NCBI RefSeq assembly: GCF_000002425.4
Contig: NC_037258.1
Location: 17,973,706 to 18,037,705, forward strand
DNA length: 64,000 nt
Reading direction: 5' to 3'
Origin: Physcomitrium patens
Taxonomy: Eukaryota; Streptophyta; Bryopsida; Funariales; Funariaceae
Shown here: piece by piece, positions 36,231 to 49,100 of the stretch
How positions within the stretch are numbered: position 1 is the first letter of the stretch
Layout of the letters: every line of letters starts with the position of its first letter
Notes under the pieces: generated by a model
Database searches by the model: none
What the model was told of the DNA's origin: nothing
The model's input: only the letters and a program-made list of their open reading frames with translations
Position numbers and translations under genes: made by a program

Positions 36231-39200
36231 ATTTTTATTTATTTAATAGATAAAAAAAGCAAGAATTTTGAAGAAACTATGAGAAGAACTTCAAATAGAG
36301 CTACTACTGAAGTTTTCACTAAAGAACAAAGTATGTATATGGACTCAACAATTGCAAGTATGTTACAATCTTTTATATAATCTATAAAACAACAGCAAAG
36401 CAATGATTGCAAGGAAGCTTTAGCAACCAAAGTATTGCAAGTAGTGGTTAACAAGGTTGACCAATTTAATGGAAGAGACATCTCAAAATATCTAAGATAT
36501 TATGTTCAAGAAATGGAATTAAATTGGATCTCTAAAACGAAGATAATTGAGCTATTTGGACTTGCCATAGTACTAGAGATACGAAAATATGTTATATCAA
36601 TTATAAAGCATTATGGAAGTTCATGGAAGATATTTTTACATGCATTAAGAGATGAATATGTTTTGAAAGATACTAATCATGTCATTAAGAAATTATTTCT
36701 AATATGGATTGAATAGCCTAACAAGAATTTACAAACAACACAGTTATTAAGAGAGTTTTGGTAAAGAAGATATGAGATCATTAATTTAAGACTATTTAGT
36801 TTTACATAGAATAGCAATATAAAAAAAATACAAGTTATGGTACTAGGATAGATGATGATTTTGACAAAAATATAGAGAAAAGTAGATTTTGCACTTGGGC
36901 CATTTTTACAATGCAAAAAAGAAAGATGCCTAAAGAAGCATTATTAAGTATTGCAGCTAGAATAAAAGGTGCAATAAATTGAAAAGATCTTGTAGAGATT
37001 CTTTCAATTCATGCATATATTACTAAGAACCAACATAAAGCCTTAATAGAAGAAAAAAAAAAGAAGAAATTTTGATGATATAAGAGTAGAAAATTCTTTT
37101 AAGAGAAAGATTTAAGGAAATAAAGCTCATGAGATAGCTTCACAAGAATTACCTACAAAAGATACTTCAAAAATATTAGAAGAAAAAAAAAAAGACAAAA
37201 AATAAAAATAAATCAATAGCTTATAAATTACTCTTTGATATTGAATCACAAAAAAATTTGAAAGAAATGTTGGAAGAATATGTATTAAATATTGAAAGGG
37301 AGTTCACTTTGAAAGAGATTTAAAAAATTACAAAGAAATAATTTTATGATATTATTATTAAAAACATTAAAAAAAAGAAATAATTAATAAATGAAGCTAG
37401 AATAAATCATGTTATTGATGTGAAGATATACAAGGATGAAGAAGAGATTGATAATTTTTATAATCAACCACCAAATAAAAGGAATGGTTATAATCAAAGA
37501 ATACATTTAGAAGATTATAGTGACAAGAAAATAGAAGCTTTAACTTATTATATTTGAAAGAATTACGCAACGGAAACTACAAAAGTATTAATAAAGATAG
37601 AAGATATAGAAGAACCAATTATTATTTTAATCAACCATGGTTCTAAAACAAATATTATGTCCAAGGATCTTTATTAGAAGTGGAGGTAGGTAATTGATAT
37701 GGAGCATAGATGGGTAATACAAGTATCTTATAATATACATAGTGAATTATATAGAACTTGCTTAGATGTTAAAATTTGGATTAGAGATGTTGCAATAGAG
37801 AAATATTACTTTGTTTAAGATACAAAATTTTATCTAATGATTTTAGGAAAACCATATATTATGGCAACACATATAGAAACTAAAGTGTTTGATGATAGAT
37901 CAGCCATTGTATGGATATGTAGTGAAGATGGAAGAAAAGTGGTACAATTTTTAACTATGCTTCTTAATCATAAACAAAATCGAGATAAATTAAAGAAGAA
38001 GTTGTTGTTAAAATTTATTGAAGGATTTAAGAATTTTGGAGAAGTACCACTATAAAGCAAGATTATAGAGGTACAAAAGAAGAGATACTCTTGTAAGTTG
38101 TAGGTGCCTTTGATGTAAATTTTATTGGCATTTTTTAATATAAAAGTATTATGTGTAAAAAATTTGAAGATTTGAAAAGAAAAGAAATAAAAAAAATATA
38201 TAAATATTAAAAATAATTATATAAATTAAAAACATTAAAAGATGATGAAAGTATTTTAAAAATTTATAAATAAAATAGAATGGAAGATTTTTTGAATTTA
38301 ATTAGATCTATTAGATTAAAAGATGATGATAAAATTGAAAAAATTCATTTAAAGGAGGTTTTTTCTATACTTGAATCTTTTCAAGTACCTAAAGTTATTA
38401 TAGAAATAAAATATAAAATCATAGATAAAAAGATAAAATTGATTGTTGTAGCTTTATCAAAAGATTTTATAGAACAAATAAAAGAAGTATCCAATAAAGA
38501 GAATTTAAGTGATTCTAAGAATATTAGACATCAATTTATAAAGGAGACTTTTGAAGAATTGAAGATTGGATGTGATGATTTCTTCTTATAAATAAAAATT
38601 AAATATTACAAAAAAATTCTTGCAAAATGAGATAAATCTTTTGTCTTTGGACCTCATGAAATAGGATGTATAGATCTTAATGATGTTACTCCTATAATTA
38701 TCTTTACAAGAGCACTTGTACCTTCAAACTTAAGGCTAATTCCTATGCCAAAGGTAAACTTACCTAAATTAATAGAATTACTAAAAGAAATGATGTAAAT
38801 AAAGATTTTAGAGTCTTTTTTTGCTATATATTCTAATTATTGATTTATAGTGTCTAAGAAAAATAGATCATTATATTTTATTCAAGATATGCAACTAGTA
38901 AATGTAGTAACTATTAGAAATGCAAGTATAGGATCTTTAATAGATGAATTTATAGAAACATTTATAAAAAGGGAAATTTATTCAATATATGATTTATATT
39001 TGGACTATGATTAATTTCAACTTTTATATAGAAGTAGAGATTTAACAACAATAAAACACCACTTAGACTATTTAAAATGTGTACTCTTGTACAAGATGCT
39101 ATTAACTTAGTTGCACATATAATAAATAGGATGAAGAAGGTATTGAGAGATTTCATTCTTAAAAAAACTATGTCTTTTTTAAATGATGTTCCTATCAAAG

Positions 39201-40425
39201 GATATAAAGAAGAATAAAAAGATGAGACTTAAGATGAGAGGAGGAATTGAAAGTATGTTTTTGAATATATACAAGATTCTAAAAAGATTTTAACTCAACT
39301 TGAAGAAATTCATCTTACTTTTTTGGGAGCATAATTTACATTTGGAGTACAAGAAGTTGTCATTGTTGGATATTTTTGTGGATTTTATAAAAGAAAACTA
39401 GATACAAGTAAAGATAATGCAATTAGAAGGATGAAGGATACATGTGATTCTTTATCAAAGGATGTAGATTTTTAAGAAGATGTATATTTTATAATATATG
39501 TATAGAATAGATATTAATTCATTTTTGAAAGATATTAATAAGATATATTAATAGTCCATATAATAGGAAATTCAGGAGGACGGATGAGTGATTTAGTTCT
39601 TAAAAGCGGTTAATTACAAAATTACGGTTAGAATCTGGAGAATCAGGAGAAAGTATATAGGAATTGTAGAAGTTAATTAAGGTGCCATCGTTGTGATAGT
39701 TGTGAGCCAGGGTAAGCTTAGTGCTATCTCTTTTTTTTTGTTTGTTATTTTCTTTGAATAAGAGGATTGAGAGTTTCTGAATATTGTGAAGTAAATTATG
39801 GAATGGAAATGTGATTGATATTATTTAAGAAGAAGAAAGATTGAATGCTGAAATCTGATTGTAGTTTAGTAGAGAGAATGAGTCTGTGTTTGTGTGAAAC
39901 ACTGTAATGTGAATGGCAGTTCTGTGTGAAGAATTCCATTAATTGGAATGAGGGTAATTGTGTGCTGAAAGCTGTGAGGGTGCAGTATTACAGTTGGAGA
40001 TTATGAGGGTGAATATATTGGTGGAAATAGTAGTTATTGGTATGACTGAATTGCTGTAAGGAAGAGACCGATAAGGTGAAGGAGGAGATTATAGTTTCCT
40101 TATGTGTTCAGATATTAGAAATAAAGACAATACATTCAGGAGGTAATTGATTGTGTGATCCTAATGTGAACGCTTAAGCAACTAGTCATTTTCCGTATTC
40201 AAATCCCCCTATACGGCTTTATTCCCATTAGATTAATTTGAAATAAGTAAAACAAGCAATCATAATATGGATCCTTTATTATGTTCATATAATAGATCCA
40301 TTGTAAAAATTATTACGTTAAGATTTTTGATTTAAATGAGAAAAAAGGTATACTAAAGCAACGCAAAAACTAAAGATGTTATTATTGATACCTCCAATTT
40401 TAAAAAGAATTGATTATGATAGAAT
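36231..40425 (+). mobile_element. Element D: decayed copy of the D2 family
   Basis: Parallel to element D2 from gag to RNase H. Gag lies at about 36280-36900 (DQFNGRDISKYLRYYVQEME versus DQFDGRNISRYLRCYVREME in D2), protease at 37560-38055, and pol at 38130-39530 and 40286-40425. The protease core reads INHGSK where D2 has VDHGSE. The stop and junction after the protease frame are the same as in D2. A foreign segment (about 39530-40285) interrupts RNase H, and element C truncates the copy at 40425. Confidence 0.8.
39530..40285. mobile_element. Unidentified insertion in RNase H of element D
   Basis: The D2-like text breaks off near 39530 and resumes at about 40286 (CATATAATAGATCC aligned with CACATAGCGGATCC of D2). 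The insert has higher G content on the plus strand, a donor-like AGGGTAAGC near 39708, a short hairpin CCGTAT...ATACGG near 40194-40217, and a block resembling the reversed insertion in element A (7038-7842). It carries no coding frame. A solo LTR or a non-autonomous element is likely. Confidence 0.45.
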
Positions 40426-40935
40426 TTTCAAGGACAAGAATTCAATGTTAGTTAATAAACAAGTGAGACTCTCAAAGAAATATGACAAAATATAAATAGA
40501 GAAGTATGTATATTAAAAAAGAAATTAAAATAGCTATTGGCAAAAGACAAAAAAATAGAGACTCTTGAAACTAGACTTTAGAAGTAAGAAAGAAGTTAAC
40601 AAGAGTGAAGAAGGCTTCACTCTTGCCTCTATATATACTATCTACCTAAGATCCATGTGACAACGTTCTATAGGACTTCCAAAAATATGTTGACTTTGCA
40701 TGATATGTATCTTAACTTGTAAGACAAGTTATGTATATTGGCGCCACATAGTTATCTTGTTCCACAAGCTACTGACACATGTAGCATGTAATTAAATTGT
40801 TGATTAAGTTTCTTATCTATTAATCAACTACAAATATATATAAAGCCAAAATAATATTTAAGAAGCATTTAAGCAGCTTTTCTAAAAGATATTATGAAAT
40901 AATCTACTTTTATCTATTTTTACCTATTCATATTA

Positions 40936-41001
<66 letters not shown>

Positions 41002-41004
41002 ATA
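40426..41004 (-). repeat. 3' LTR of element C
   Basis: Aligns with 52827-53375 but carries a TA microsatellite expansion at about 40941-40996. Confidence 0.7.
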
Positions 41005-41045
41005 TTATCATGCCTTCTAGAGATGAGTACCATGAAGAACAGTGA

Positions 41046-41467
41046 TCATATGTTGAGGAAGTCTAAGATGTGGTGAATTATATTTGTCACATACCTTGAT
41101 CTTTATTGCCTTTAAAGGCAGTTGATAGGTCTTCTCAACTATCAATAATGTTCTATTTCAAGGCAAGAAAACATCCTATTATTTCATAATTGTTAAAACC
41201 TTCTTAACTTCTTCTAAATAAAATATTTATAATACTATTAGGAATTGTTTCTACCTCCAATAAAATCACCAAACATCAAGAGTGTCTTCTCAAATCATGA
41301 TATTAAATGCATTATATCTTACCATCTATTTGAAAAAGAACATTTTTATTTTGAAGGTCTTCATCACTATTACATAATCTTGAAGGTTATGATAATTCTA
41401 ATGTCTCAGCTGATAAATCAATAAATGATGGCTCTTGAGTTGAATCTATTGGTTGTTGATTTTTCAT
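41046..41467 (-). pseudogene. Third ORF (post-pol) of element C, decayed
   Basis: On the minus strand, ATG at 41467 begins a reading similar to B (MKNQQPIDSTQEPSFIDLSA) and the similarity runs to TGA at 41046. The length is 422 nt, one base short of the 423 nt in A and B; a frameshift lies near the GP.NHL region. Several stops are present. Confidence 0.65.
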
Positions 41468-41499
41468 CTTTTTATTACTACAACTATATAAAAACTACA

Positions 41500-44400
41500 A
41501 ACAAGGATAAAAGATTGAATGTAATCTTTTCTAAATTATATTTCTTCTAAAGTAAAGGTTTGCTATCTTTCATCTTAGTTTCAATAAATATCATTGATAA
41601 AAAGCTTTGACCTTCTCTGTTATATTTTTAAGATTTTTTATTAACTCCCATGTCGATTTACTAATATTATATATATACCAATAAAAAAGATAATTCAACC
41701 TATGTCGATGTCTCCTTGAGTCTAACACTTCTTTTACATCAATTTTTTGATTAGTATCTATTTTTATAAGAAGCAGTAGTATTTATATTCTTCTAAAGAT
41801 ATTCATTATTTTATATGGCTCTAAAAGAGACAAGTAAAATATGAGATGGATTTTTATAGACTTCAATAGATGAAATTGATAAGTGACTAGATTAACTTAT
41901 TTACAAATAAAAAATGGTTCAAGTCTATAATAATCCAATTTGTTACAAGAGCAAATAGTTTTAATATTATAACAAAGTAACCAAACCTTATCACCAATAT
42001 AGAAATAAGGTTGTTTCTTGTAATAAGTATTTACGTTGTTCTTTTGTTATTCTTGAGCTTCTTTTAGTCGCACCTTTATTATTATATATAGCTCAAATAA
42101 ATGATTTTCCATATGTTTTAATCCATAATTATCAATTTTTTAAAAATCAAAAGTATCAAATCATGGATGATAATCATAATTAACAAAAAAAGATGTCTAT
42201 TATATAACAAAATTTACTATGTTATTGTAAGCAAATTTTGCCAATAACAAAAAAATTATCTAATTATCTTATTGATAGTTAATGATACACCTCAAATATT
42301 ACTCTAAAATCTGATTTACATACTTTGTCTATAACTTTGAGGATAGAAAGCTAAAGATAGTTTAATATCCACTTCTAAAATCTTAAAAAGTATTTTTTTA
42401 AATCTTAATATAAACTGAGTTTTTCTATTTGATATAATATCTTTAGGCAATCTATGATAGTAATAGATATTGTCAAAGAAAAATTTAGGTGTTTCTTCAC
42501 TTGTGATGGCTTTTGTATATGATAAAAAATGTACCAACTTGATGAAATGATTTACTATCATTAATATAGAATCATAAGAACCTGAGACCAAAAGTTCTAT
42601 AATAAAATCCATAGAAACAGAAGACCATCGTTGTTTTAGAATGGATAATGGTTAAAAAAGTCTATACGGTCAATGTTGAGGAATTTTTAATCTTGAATAA
42701 ACATCACATAATTGGACAAAGTCTTTCACTACCTTCTACACTTGTGACGACCAAAAATCTATGAATATAAGTTCTAAAGCCTTATTATATCCAAAAGATC
42801 CAACCTTTGGAAAGTCATAACATGCTGAAAGAATATATAAATGTACTTCTCCTTCTAGAATGTATAGGTGCCCCTTGAAATAGAGTAGGTTGTTTTTGAA
42901 TTCAAACTTGAAAGTATCATGAGACTTAGAAGAAGGATTCTTGATATTATTAATAAAAAGATGTGAGGACATACTTAATTGAATTTATTTGATAAGGATT
43001 GAATCAATAGTCAATATTGATTTTATTGCTAAAAGATAAAAATACTCCGGCTTCAAAAGAATTATTCTTTGTAGATCAAAAGATCCATTTTTTTTTTTGG
43101 TATAAGATAAGAATATTTAGAAAGCATTTTTGATAAAACTTATTATTTTTTAGGACAGTAAATGATCTTAAAATCAAATCTTGACAAAGACATACTTTAA
43201 CAAGCTTGGCAACAATTTAAAACAAGTGTTGATATAAAGTATTCAAGATTTATATAGTCATTATAAACAATGACTAGATTAGAAGCTCTTTTTAGATAAT
43301 AATACTAATCTTTAAATAAATCTATAATAACAAGAAGTTCTTTGTCATAAATCTTCTAGTAGATCTTTGTTATTAAAAATTTTTCTAAATAAAAAACTAT
43401 TGTCTGAAATTTATTATCTATTCTTATTTTTGATAATATGACATCTTAAGTAAAGTCTAATGTTTCTATTTCCATAAACAATAGCTTAAAAAAGTTGATA
43501 CAATACAAGATTAGTGCAAAAATAAAGGTTGTCTTTAAGGCTTCAAATGCTACTTTTTGTTTCTTAATTCCATTGAAGTTTGTCTTTAAAAGTCAAATGT
43601 GTAAGTGGAGTTGCAACTTAAAAGAAGTTCTTCATAAAAATTTAGTAGGAGTTAGTAAATTCGAAAAAATATTGGAGATTTCTTATCATTTTTAGAATCT
43701 TTTAATTCATAATAGTTTGAATTTTCTTAAGTTCTATCATATGTCCATCATTTGAAATGATGTATTCTAAGAAGTTAATTTTAATAGAATGGAATATATA
43801 CTTTTTTTTTTATCTTGGCATAGAGTCTTGCATCTTTTAATTTTTGTAACACATGATAAATATGAAGTTTATTTTCTTTTATGTTCTTAGAATAGATTAA
43901 GATATTGTCTAAGTATCAAACAACAAAGTCATCTAATAACTCTCAAAAATCATCATTCATTAGATGTTGAAATTTTTTTGGTATATTTATAAGTCTAAAA
44001 GGTATGACATTGTATTTAAAATATCCATACTTTATTCAAAACACATTCTTTTATTTATTTTTTTTTCAATGCATACCAGATTGTATGCTCTTTGTAGATC
44101 TATTTTTGTATAGATTTTACTTTAATTTAATCAATCAACAAGTCCAGATATCAAATATAGGAGATCTTTCTGCTTGATGGTGATTTTGTTAAGTCCTTCA
44201 TAATCAATACATATCCGCAATGATCCATTTTTTTTCTTTATAAATAAAATTGGAGTTTCTATTAGAGATTTGGAATTACATATGAAGTTCTTGGCTAGAT
44301 TTTCTTCAATATATTCCTTAAATTCAGCCAATTCATTTTGTCATAAATTGTAAATTGGTACAAATGACGGTTGAATTCCTTCTTGAAGGTCAATTGAGTA

Positions 44401-45060
44401 GTCTTAAAGACAATGTTCTGATAGAATATCTAAATTCTTCTTTTCAAATTCATCTCAAAAATCTTGATATTGGTTTAGAAGCTACTTAAAGACTTTTCAC
44501 TATTAAAAACAAATGGAGCATAAATGATATAAGATAATCTTTCTTTTGTAGCATGAAAGAAAGCTCTTGCACCTACAAATACAGGTTTAATTACACTAGA
44601 CTTATGACTTTCTACTTGATCAACTATATTCTTAGTTATACTTTAAAAAAAGTCAAGACTATGAAAAATCTAATTTATTTTTGAATTATATTTTTTTAGC
44701 CATGATAAACCTAAAATGATTAGATAAGAGGATGATCTAATGTTATTAAATATTACAAAGCTATTATGACCATTAGTTTTTAATTCTATAAGAAAGATTT
44801 TATGAGTGATATTTCTTAAAGATAATGGATGACCATCTATGACTTCTACATAAACAAATTTAGTTTTCTTCACTAAAAGTATATTATATCTTTTTACAAA
44901 TTCTTCATCTAAGAAACATATTGAAGCTCCTAAACCTAAAAAGGTAAAGATTTTGTGATGTTTAGGTCCTAAAATAATATTTATTATAAAATAAAAAGAG
45001 GTATCTAAAAAGAAAATAAGATCTTTATTAGGTGATGTACAAAGGTTCTAGCCACATGAT
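41500..45060 (-). pseudogene. pol remnant of element C
   Basis: The minus-strand order is protease (44873-44670: VEVIDGHPLSLRNITHK), RT (about 44450-43700; VDYRGLNK is read as IDYEGLNK at 44331-44131), RNase H around 43500-43000, and integrase (42972-42316: HLYILSACYDFPKVGSFGYN, then MDFIIELLVSGSYDSI). Stops and shifts are frequent. The chromodomain region near 41500-41750 is barely readable. Confidence 0.7.
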
Positions 45061-45065
45061 CTCTA
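45061..45065. repeat. Target site duplication of element H, left copy (CTCTA)
   Basis: An identical 5-mer is at 51606-51610. Each abuts an LTR end, which fixes both boundaries of element H. Confidence 0.9.
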
Positions 45066-45539
45066 TGTCACGGACCAAAAATACAAATAAGAAATCTAAA
45101 CAAGAAGTTCAAGAAGAAATGACAAGAACTAGATTATCAGATGATTACAAGAGCAACGCCAAGAGAATTGAGCTAGAGCTTCAAGAGATGTGTTGTCGAG
45201 ACTGAAGAACTCTTCAGCCTCGACTCCTATATATACTACTGGCCTATGGTTCTAAGGAAGCGCATCAAGAAGCTTCCCAAGAACTATGAAGCTTCTCGAG
45301 CAACTATCCAAGAGCTAGGAAGCTTCTCAAGTAACTTCCTAGAATCTACTAGAATATTCTAAGAATCTTCTAGAGCCTTCTAAGGGAATCTTTAGGGAAT
45401 CTTCAAAGAATCTTTAGGGAATCTTTAAAGAATATTCTAAGAGAATATTCAAGAAATCTTCTGCAAGTTTCTAGAGACTTCTTTCTAGAAGGTTCTAGAA
45501 ACTTGTCTCTAGAAAGGTCTATGGACTATGTCCCTAACA
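45066..45539 (-). repeat. 3' LTR of element H
   Basis: On the minus strand it starts TGTTAGGGACA and ends CCGTGACA. It keeps the exact 11-base transcript-start sequence complementary to the PBS (AGTCTCGACAA, 45203-45193) and six GAAnnTTC modules in U3 (45352-45500). Confidence 0.95.
45352..45500 (-). promoter_or_regulatory. Heat-shock-element-like array in U3 of the element H 3' LTR
   Basis: Six GAAnnTTC modules. Two form perfect three-part elements of the type nGAAnnTTCnnGAAn: GAA at 45443, TTC at 45448, GAA at 45453; and GAA at 45488, TTC at 45493, GAA at 45498. They lie upstream of the TATA box in transcriptional orientation. The second three-part site is also kept in the 5' LTR (51418-51566 region); the first is damaged there. 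Confidence 0.65.
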
Positions 45540-45556
45540 TCACCTCCTCCTTTAGC
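45540..45556 (-). promoter_or_regulatory. Polypurine tract of element H
   Basis: On the minus strand AAAGGAGGAGGTGA directly precedes the 3' LTR start, the expected site for plus-strand DNA priming. Confidence 0.75.
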
Positions 45557-45589
45557 TTCGAGGTCTCCGAGAAGCAATGTTATCGTCAG

Positions 45590-45937
45590 TCAATACCAAC
45601 GCAAGAAAATGAAGATCTGTCGCATATCCTCTGCTATGAACTCCAATTGTTGTTCACGAGGCAAGTGATTTAATGGTCCTTGAAGCCAACGGTAGTAGCC
45701 CACGCCTTCAACTTCTGACCAAGCATGAACCTCCGTGTCTTCATTGTGAAATTGTCCTGCAAACACTCCTTCTGGCTGACGATTGTAGGCAGGCTCGACC
45801 TCAAATACAATCACCAGCGATCTGTTGCTCGAAATCCTTCGACGTCGTCGTGGTGCAGGCGGTTCTTCATCTCGCGGTCGTCTTCGTGAGCTAGTTGCTT
45901 GAGATGACATGACAAGTGTAGTATCTTGGCTATCCAT
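45590..45937 (-). CDS. Third ORF of element H, intact, unknown function (115 aa)
   Basis: ATG at 45937 (MDSQDTTLVMSSQ) follows an in-frame TAG, and TGA ends it at 45590. The N-terminal third is very basic and Pro-rich (ATSSRRRPRDEEPPAPRRRR), compatible with nucleic-acid binding or nuclear import. The middle contains FEVEPAYNRQPEGVFAGQF, and the C-terminus reads GVGYYRWLQGPLNHLPREQ then LEFIAEDMRQ. It has no transmembrane segment or signal peptide, so an envelope role is unlikely. Frame-preserved, stop-ridden homologues lie at the same place in elements A, B and C, so it is a long-standing component of this lineage. I recognise no named domain. Confidence 0.8.
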   Translation of the reverse strand: MDSQDTTLVMSSQATSSRRRPRDEEPPAPRRRRRISSNRSLVIVFEVEPAYNRQPEGVFAGQFHNEDTEVHAWSEVEGVGYYRWLQGPLNHLPREQQLEFIAEDMRQIFIFLRWY

Positions 45938-46139
45938 ATTCAAAGGCTAAAACAATAAGAACAAACTTGGGCTACTAACAAAGTTCTACGCTATCTTGGA
46001 GAGAATGACTACATCAACTATGGATTTTGGTGGTGCTCTCTCTTCTTTTCTGTTTTCTGGATGAGCAAGCTTCAGTAAGAAGCTATCGTCGAACCGGCTT
46101 GGGTTTCTCAGGATATCGTCGATGAAACTCTTGTACCTT

Positions 46140-49100
46140 TTACGGTGCATTCGCGAGATTTTCGACCGGCTCCCATGTTCGTTCATTAATATCGTAACCG
46201 CTCCAATGCACAAAGTATTCTAATTTACCCCGTCTTTGCCGTGAATCCAGGACCTTTTCCACCTCGTATTCTTCGTGGTTCTCTATTTCTATGCTAGGTG
46301 GTGGACATTGTACTCTTCCAGGAAAAGACGATTCTCGATAAGGCTCCAACAAAGAAACATGAAAGACAGGATGTACCTTCATAGTAGCTGGTAACTCCAG
46401 ACGATACGCTACAGGATTGATCTGCTTCTGGATAACAAATGGTCCCAATCTCCGATAGTCCAATTTGTCATATGGCCGCTTGGTCTTAATATTTCGTCGA
46501 AGCAGCCAAACTTTGTCTCCAATCGTGAATTTAGGTGCCTGATTCCGAAATTTGTCCGCGGACGCCTTGTAAGATTCTTGGGCAGTTTGCAATTGAAGCT
46601 TCAATGTAGTTTGAAGGTGCGAAAGCTCCTTCACCAATCTTTCAGTTGCCGGATTGTTAATCGTTGACGAACTCCATAAGTCAAGCTTCGGATGGTATCC
46701 ATAATTAGAAAAGAATGGCGTTTGTTGAGTTGACGCATGAAGGGTGTTGTTATATGCGAACTCGGCTAGCGGTAGATATGCGACCCAATCATCTTGTTGA
46801 TAGTTGATGGTGCAACATAAATATTGCTCTAAAACTTGATTCACCCGTTCTGTTTGGCCGTCCGTTTGAAGATGAAATGCCAAAGAAAGCTTGATATCCA
46901 CCTTCAATATTTCAAAAAGAGATTTCCAAAACTTTGACACAAACTGGGTTCTTCGATCCGATACGATATCATCTGGTAGACCATGATATCGATACACATT
47001 ATCAAGAAAGAGTCTTGCTGTGTCTTCGCTTGACGATGTCTTCTTGTAAGGGACAAAATGCGCCATCTTTGTAAGCCGGTCTACAACAACAAAAATGCTA
47101 TCAAATGAATTCGATGGTGGTAGATCCGTAATAAAGTCCATGGAAACCGAAGACCATGGTCGACGCGGAATAGGTAATAGCTGTAGAAGTCCATAAGACC
47201 GATGTCGAGGGTTTTTGCATCTTGAACAAATGTCACAAGATACAACAAAATCTTTCACATCCTTCCACATTTGAGGCCACCAGAAATCGTGGAAAATAAG
47301 TTCCAAGGTCTTATTGAATCCAAAATATCCCGCAGCTGGAAAGTCATGACGAGATTGAAGAACTCGGAGTCGTGTTGGCCTTTTTGGGATATACAACCGC
47401 TCTTCGAAATATACTAGATCTCCTTCCATCTTGAATTTATCATCACTAGCATGTTGCTTGATATCAAGGGCTAGAGAATCTTCAATGGTTGCGGCCCGTA
47501 CCTAGTCGAGGAAGTCAGCATCAATTGGTACAATAGCTACGTTGAGCCGAAATTTCTCTGGCTTCAACAATGTCGTGCACTGTTGATCAAATGTTGCATC
47601 TCCAGCCTTTGGCACGAGATATGATCTCCTTGATAATGCATCGGACAACCCTTGTTGCTTCCCAGGCCGATAAGTAATAACAAAGTCGAACCTGGATAGC
47701 GACATACTCCACCGAGCTTGACGCCGATTCAAAACCCGAGCCGACATAAAATACTCCAAATTCTTGTGATCCGTATATACGGTCACTAGATGTGCAGTTC
47801 CTTCGAGAAAGTGGTGCCACTCTTGGAAAGAATCTACTATAGCAAGGAGTTCCTTATCGTGGATCTCATAGTTGATCTCAACAGCAGAGAATTTTTGAGA
47901 ATAGAACGCAACTGGATGGAGCTTCTTATCTACGCCCATCTGTGAAAGTACAGCTCCCAAAGCAAAATCCGAAGCATCTGTCTCCAAATAAAAGGCCTTT
48001 GTAAAGTCCGGATGTACCAAGATTGGAGCTGTAGTAAATACCATCTTCAAATCTTGAAATGCTTTTTCTGCGATAGGTCCCCATTTGAGCTTGTCCTTAC
48101 ACGTTAACCGAGTGAGGGGGGCAGCAACTTCAGAATAATTCTTGATGAAGATCCTATAGTAGTTAGCAAATCCAAGAAAACATTGTACGTCCCTAACCGT
48201 CTTCGAAACTTCCCAAGACATGATTGCTTCCACCTTCTTTGGATCCATCTTCAAGCCTTCCGTAGTCGCGATGAATCCCAAAAACTCCATCTCAGTTTGG
48301 TGAAATAAGCACTTCTCCAATTTGGCATAGAGTCCTCGCTCCTGTAGTATTTTGAGTACCAGACGAACGTGCTTCTCATGTTCTTCCTCGTTCTTAGAAA
48401 ATATCAAAATATCATTTAATTAGATGACAACAAAATCGTCTAGATGCTCTCAAAAGATGTCATTCATCATGTGTTGAAAGACCGCTGGAGCATTAGTAAG
48501 ACCAAATGGCATGACATTGTATTCAAAATGGCCATACCTTGTTCGGAACGCTGTCTTCTATTCATCTCCTTCCTTAATTCGCACAAGGTTGTAAGCTCCC
48601 CTTAGGTCAATCTTTGTAAAGATCCTTGCACGCCCAAGTTGTTCTAGAAGACCAGAGATGAAAGGCAGTGGGTAGCCATTCTTTTTTTTCACCTTGTTGA
48701 GACCTCGATAGTCCATGCACATCCGTAGTGAGCCATCCTTTTTCTTCACAAATAAGATTGGTGCCCCAGCTGGCGACTTTGAATGACGGATGAAGTTCTT
48801 GGCTAGATTCTCGTCAATGTACTTCCGTAACTCGGTCAACTCCGTCTGCGACAAATTGTAGATTGGTCCAAAAGGTGGTTGTGTTCCTTCTTGCAATTCA
48901 ATGGCACAGTCATAGGATCGATGCTCTGGCAGCATATCAGCATTCTTCTTTTCAAAGACATCTTTGAATTCTTCATACTGCTTTGGAATAACCAAAGTCG
49001 GAGTTGCATCTTCTCGAGTCGGAGTTGCGAAGATGACAAGAGGTGTATTTTGCTTGGCTTCCTTCATGAAAGCCCTTCCACCTATAAACAAGGATTTGTT

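Noticed and set aside
39575-39590. Hammerhead-ribozyme-like GGATGAG motif in the insertion of element D
   Set aside because: The required CUGAUGA and GAAA core pair is absent.
45590-45937. Envelope protein interpretation of the third ORF
   Set aside because: No signal peptide, no transmembrane segment and only 115 residues with a basic N-terminus. The position alone is not enough.
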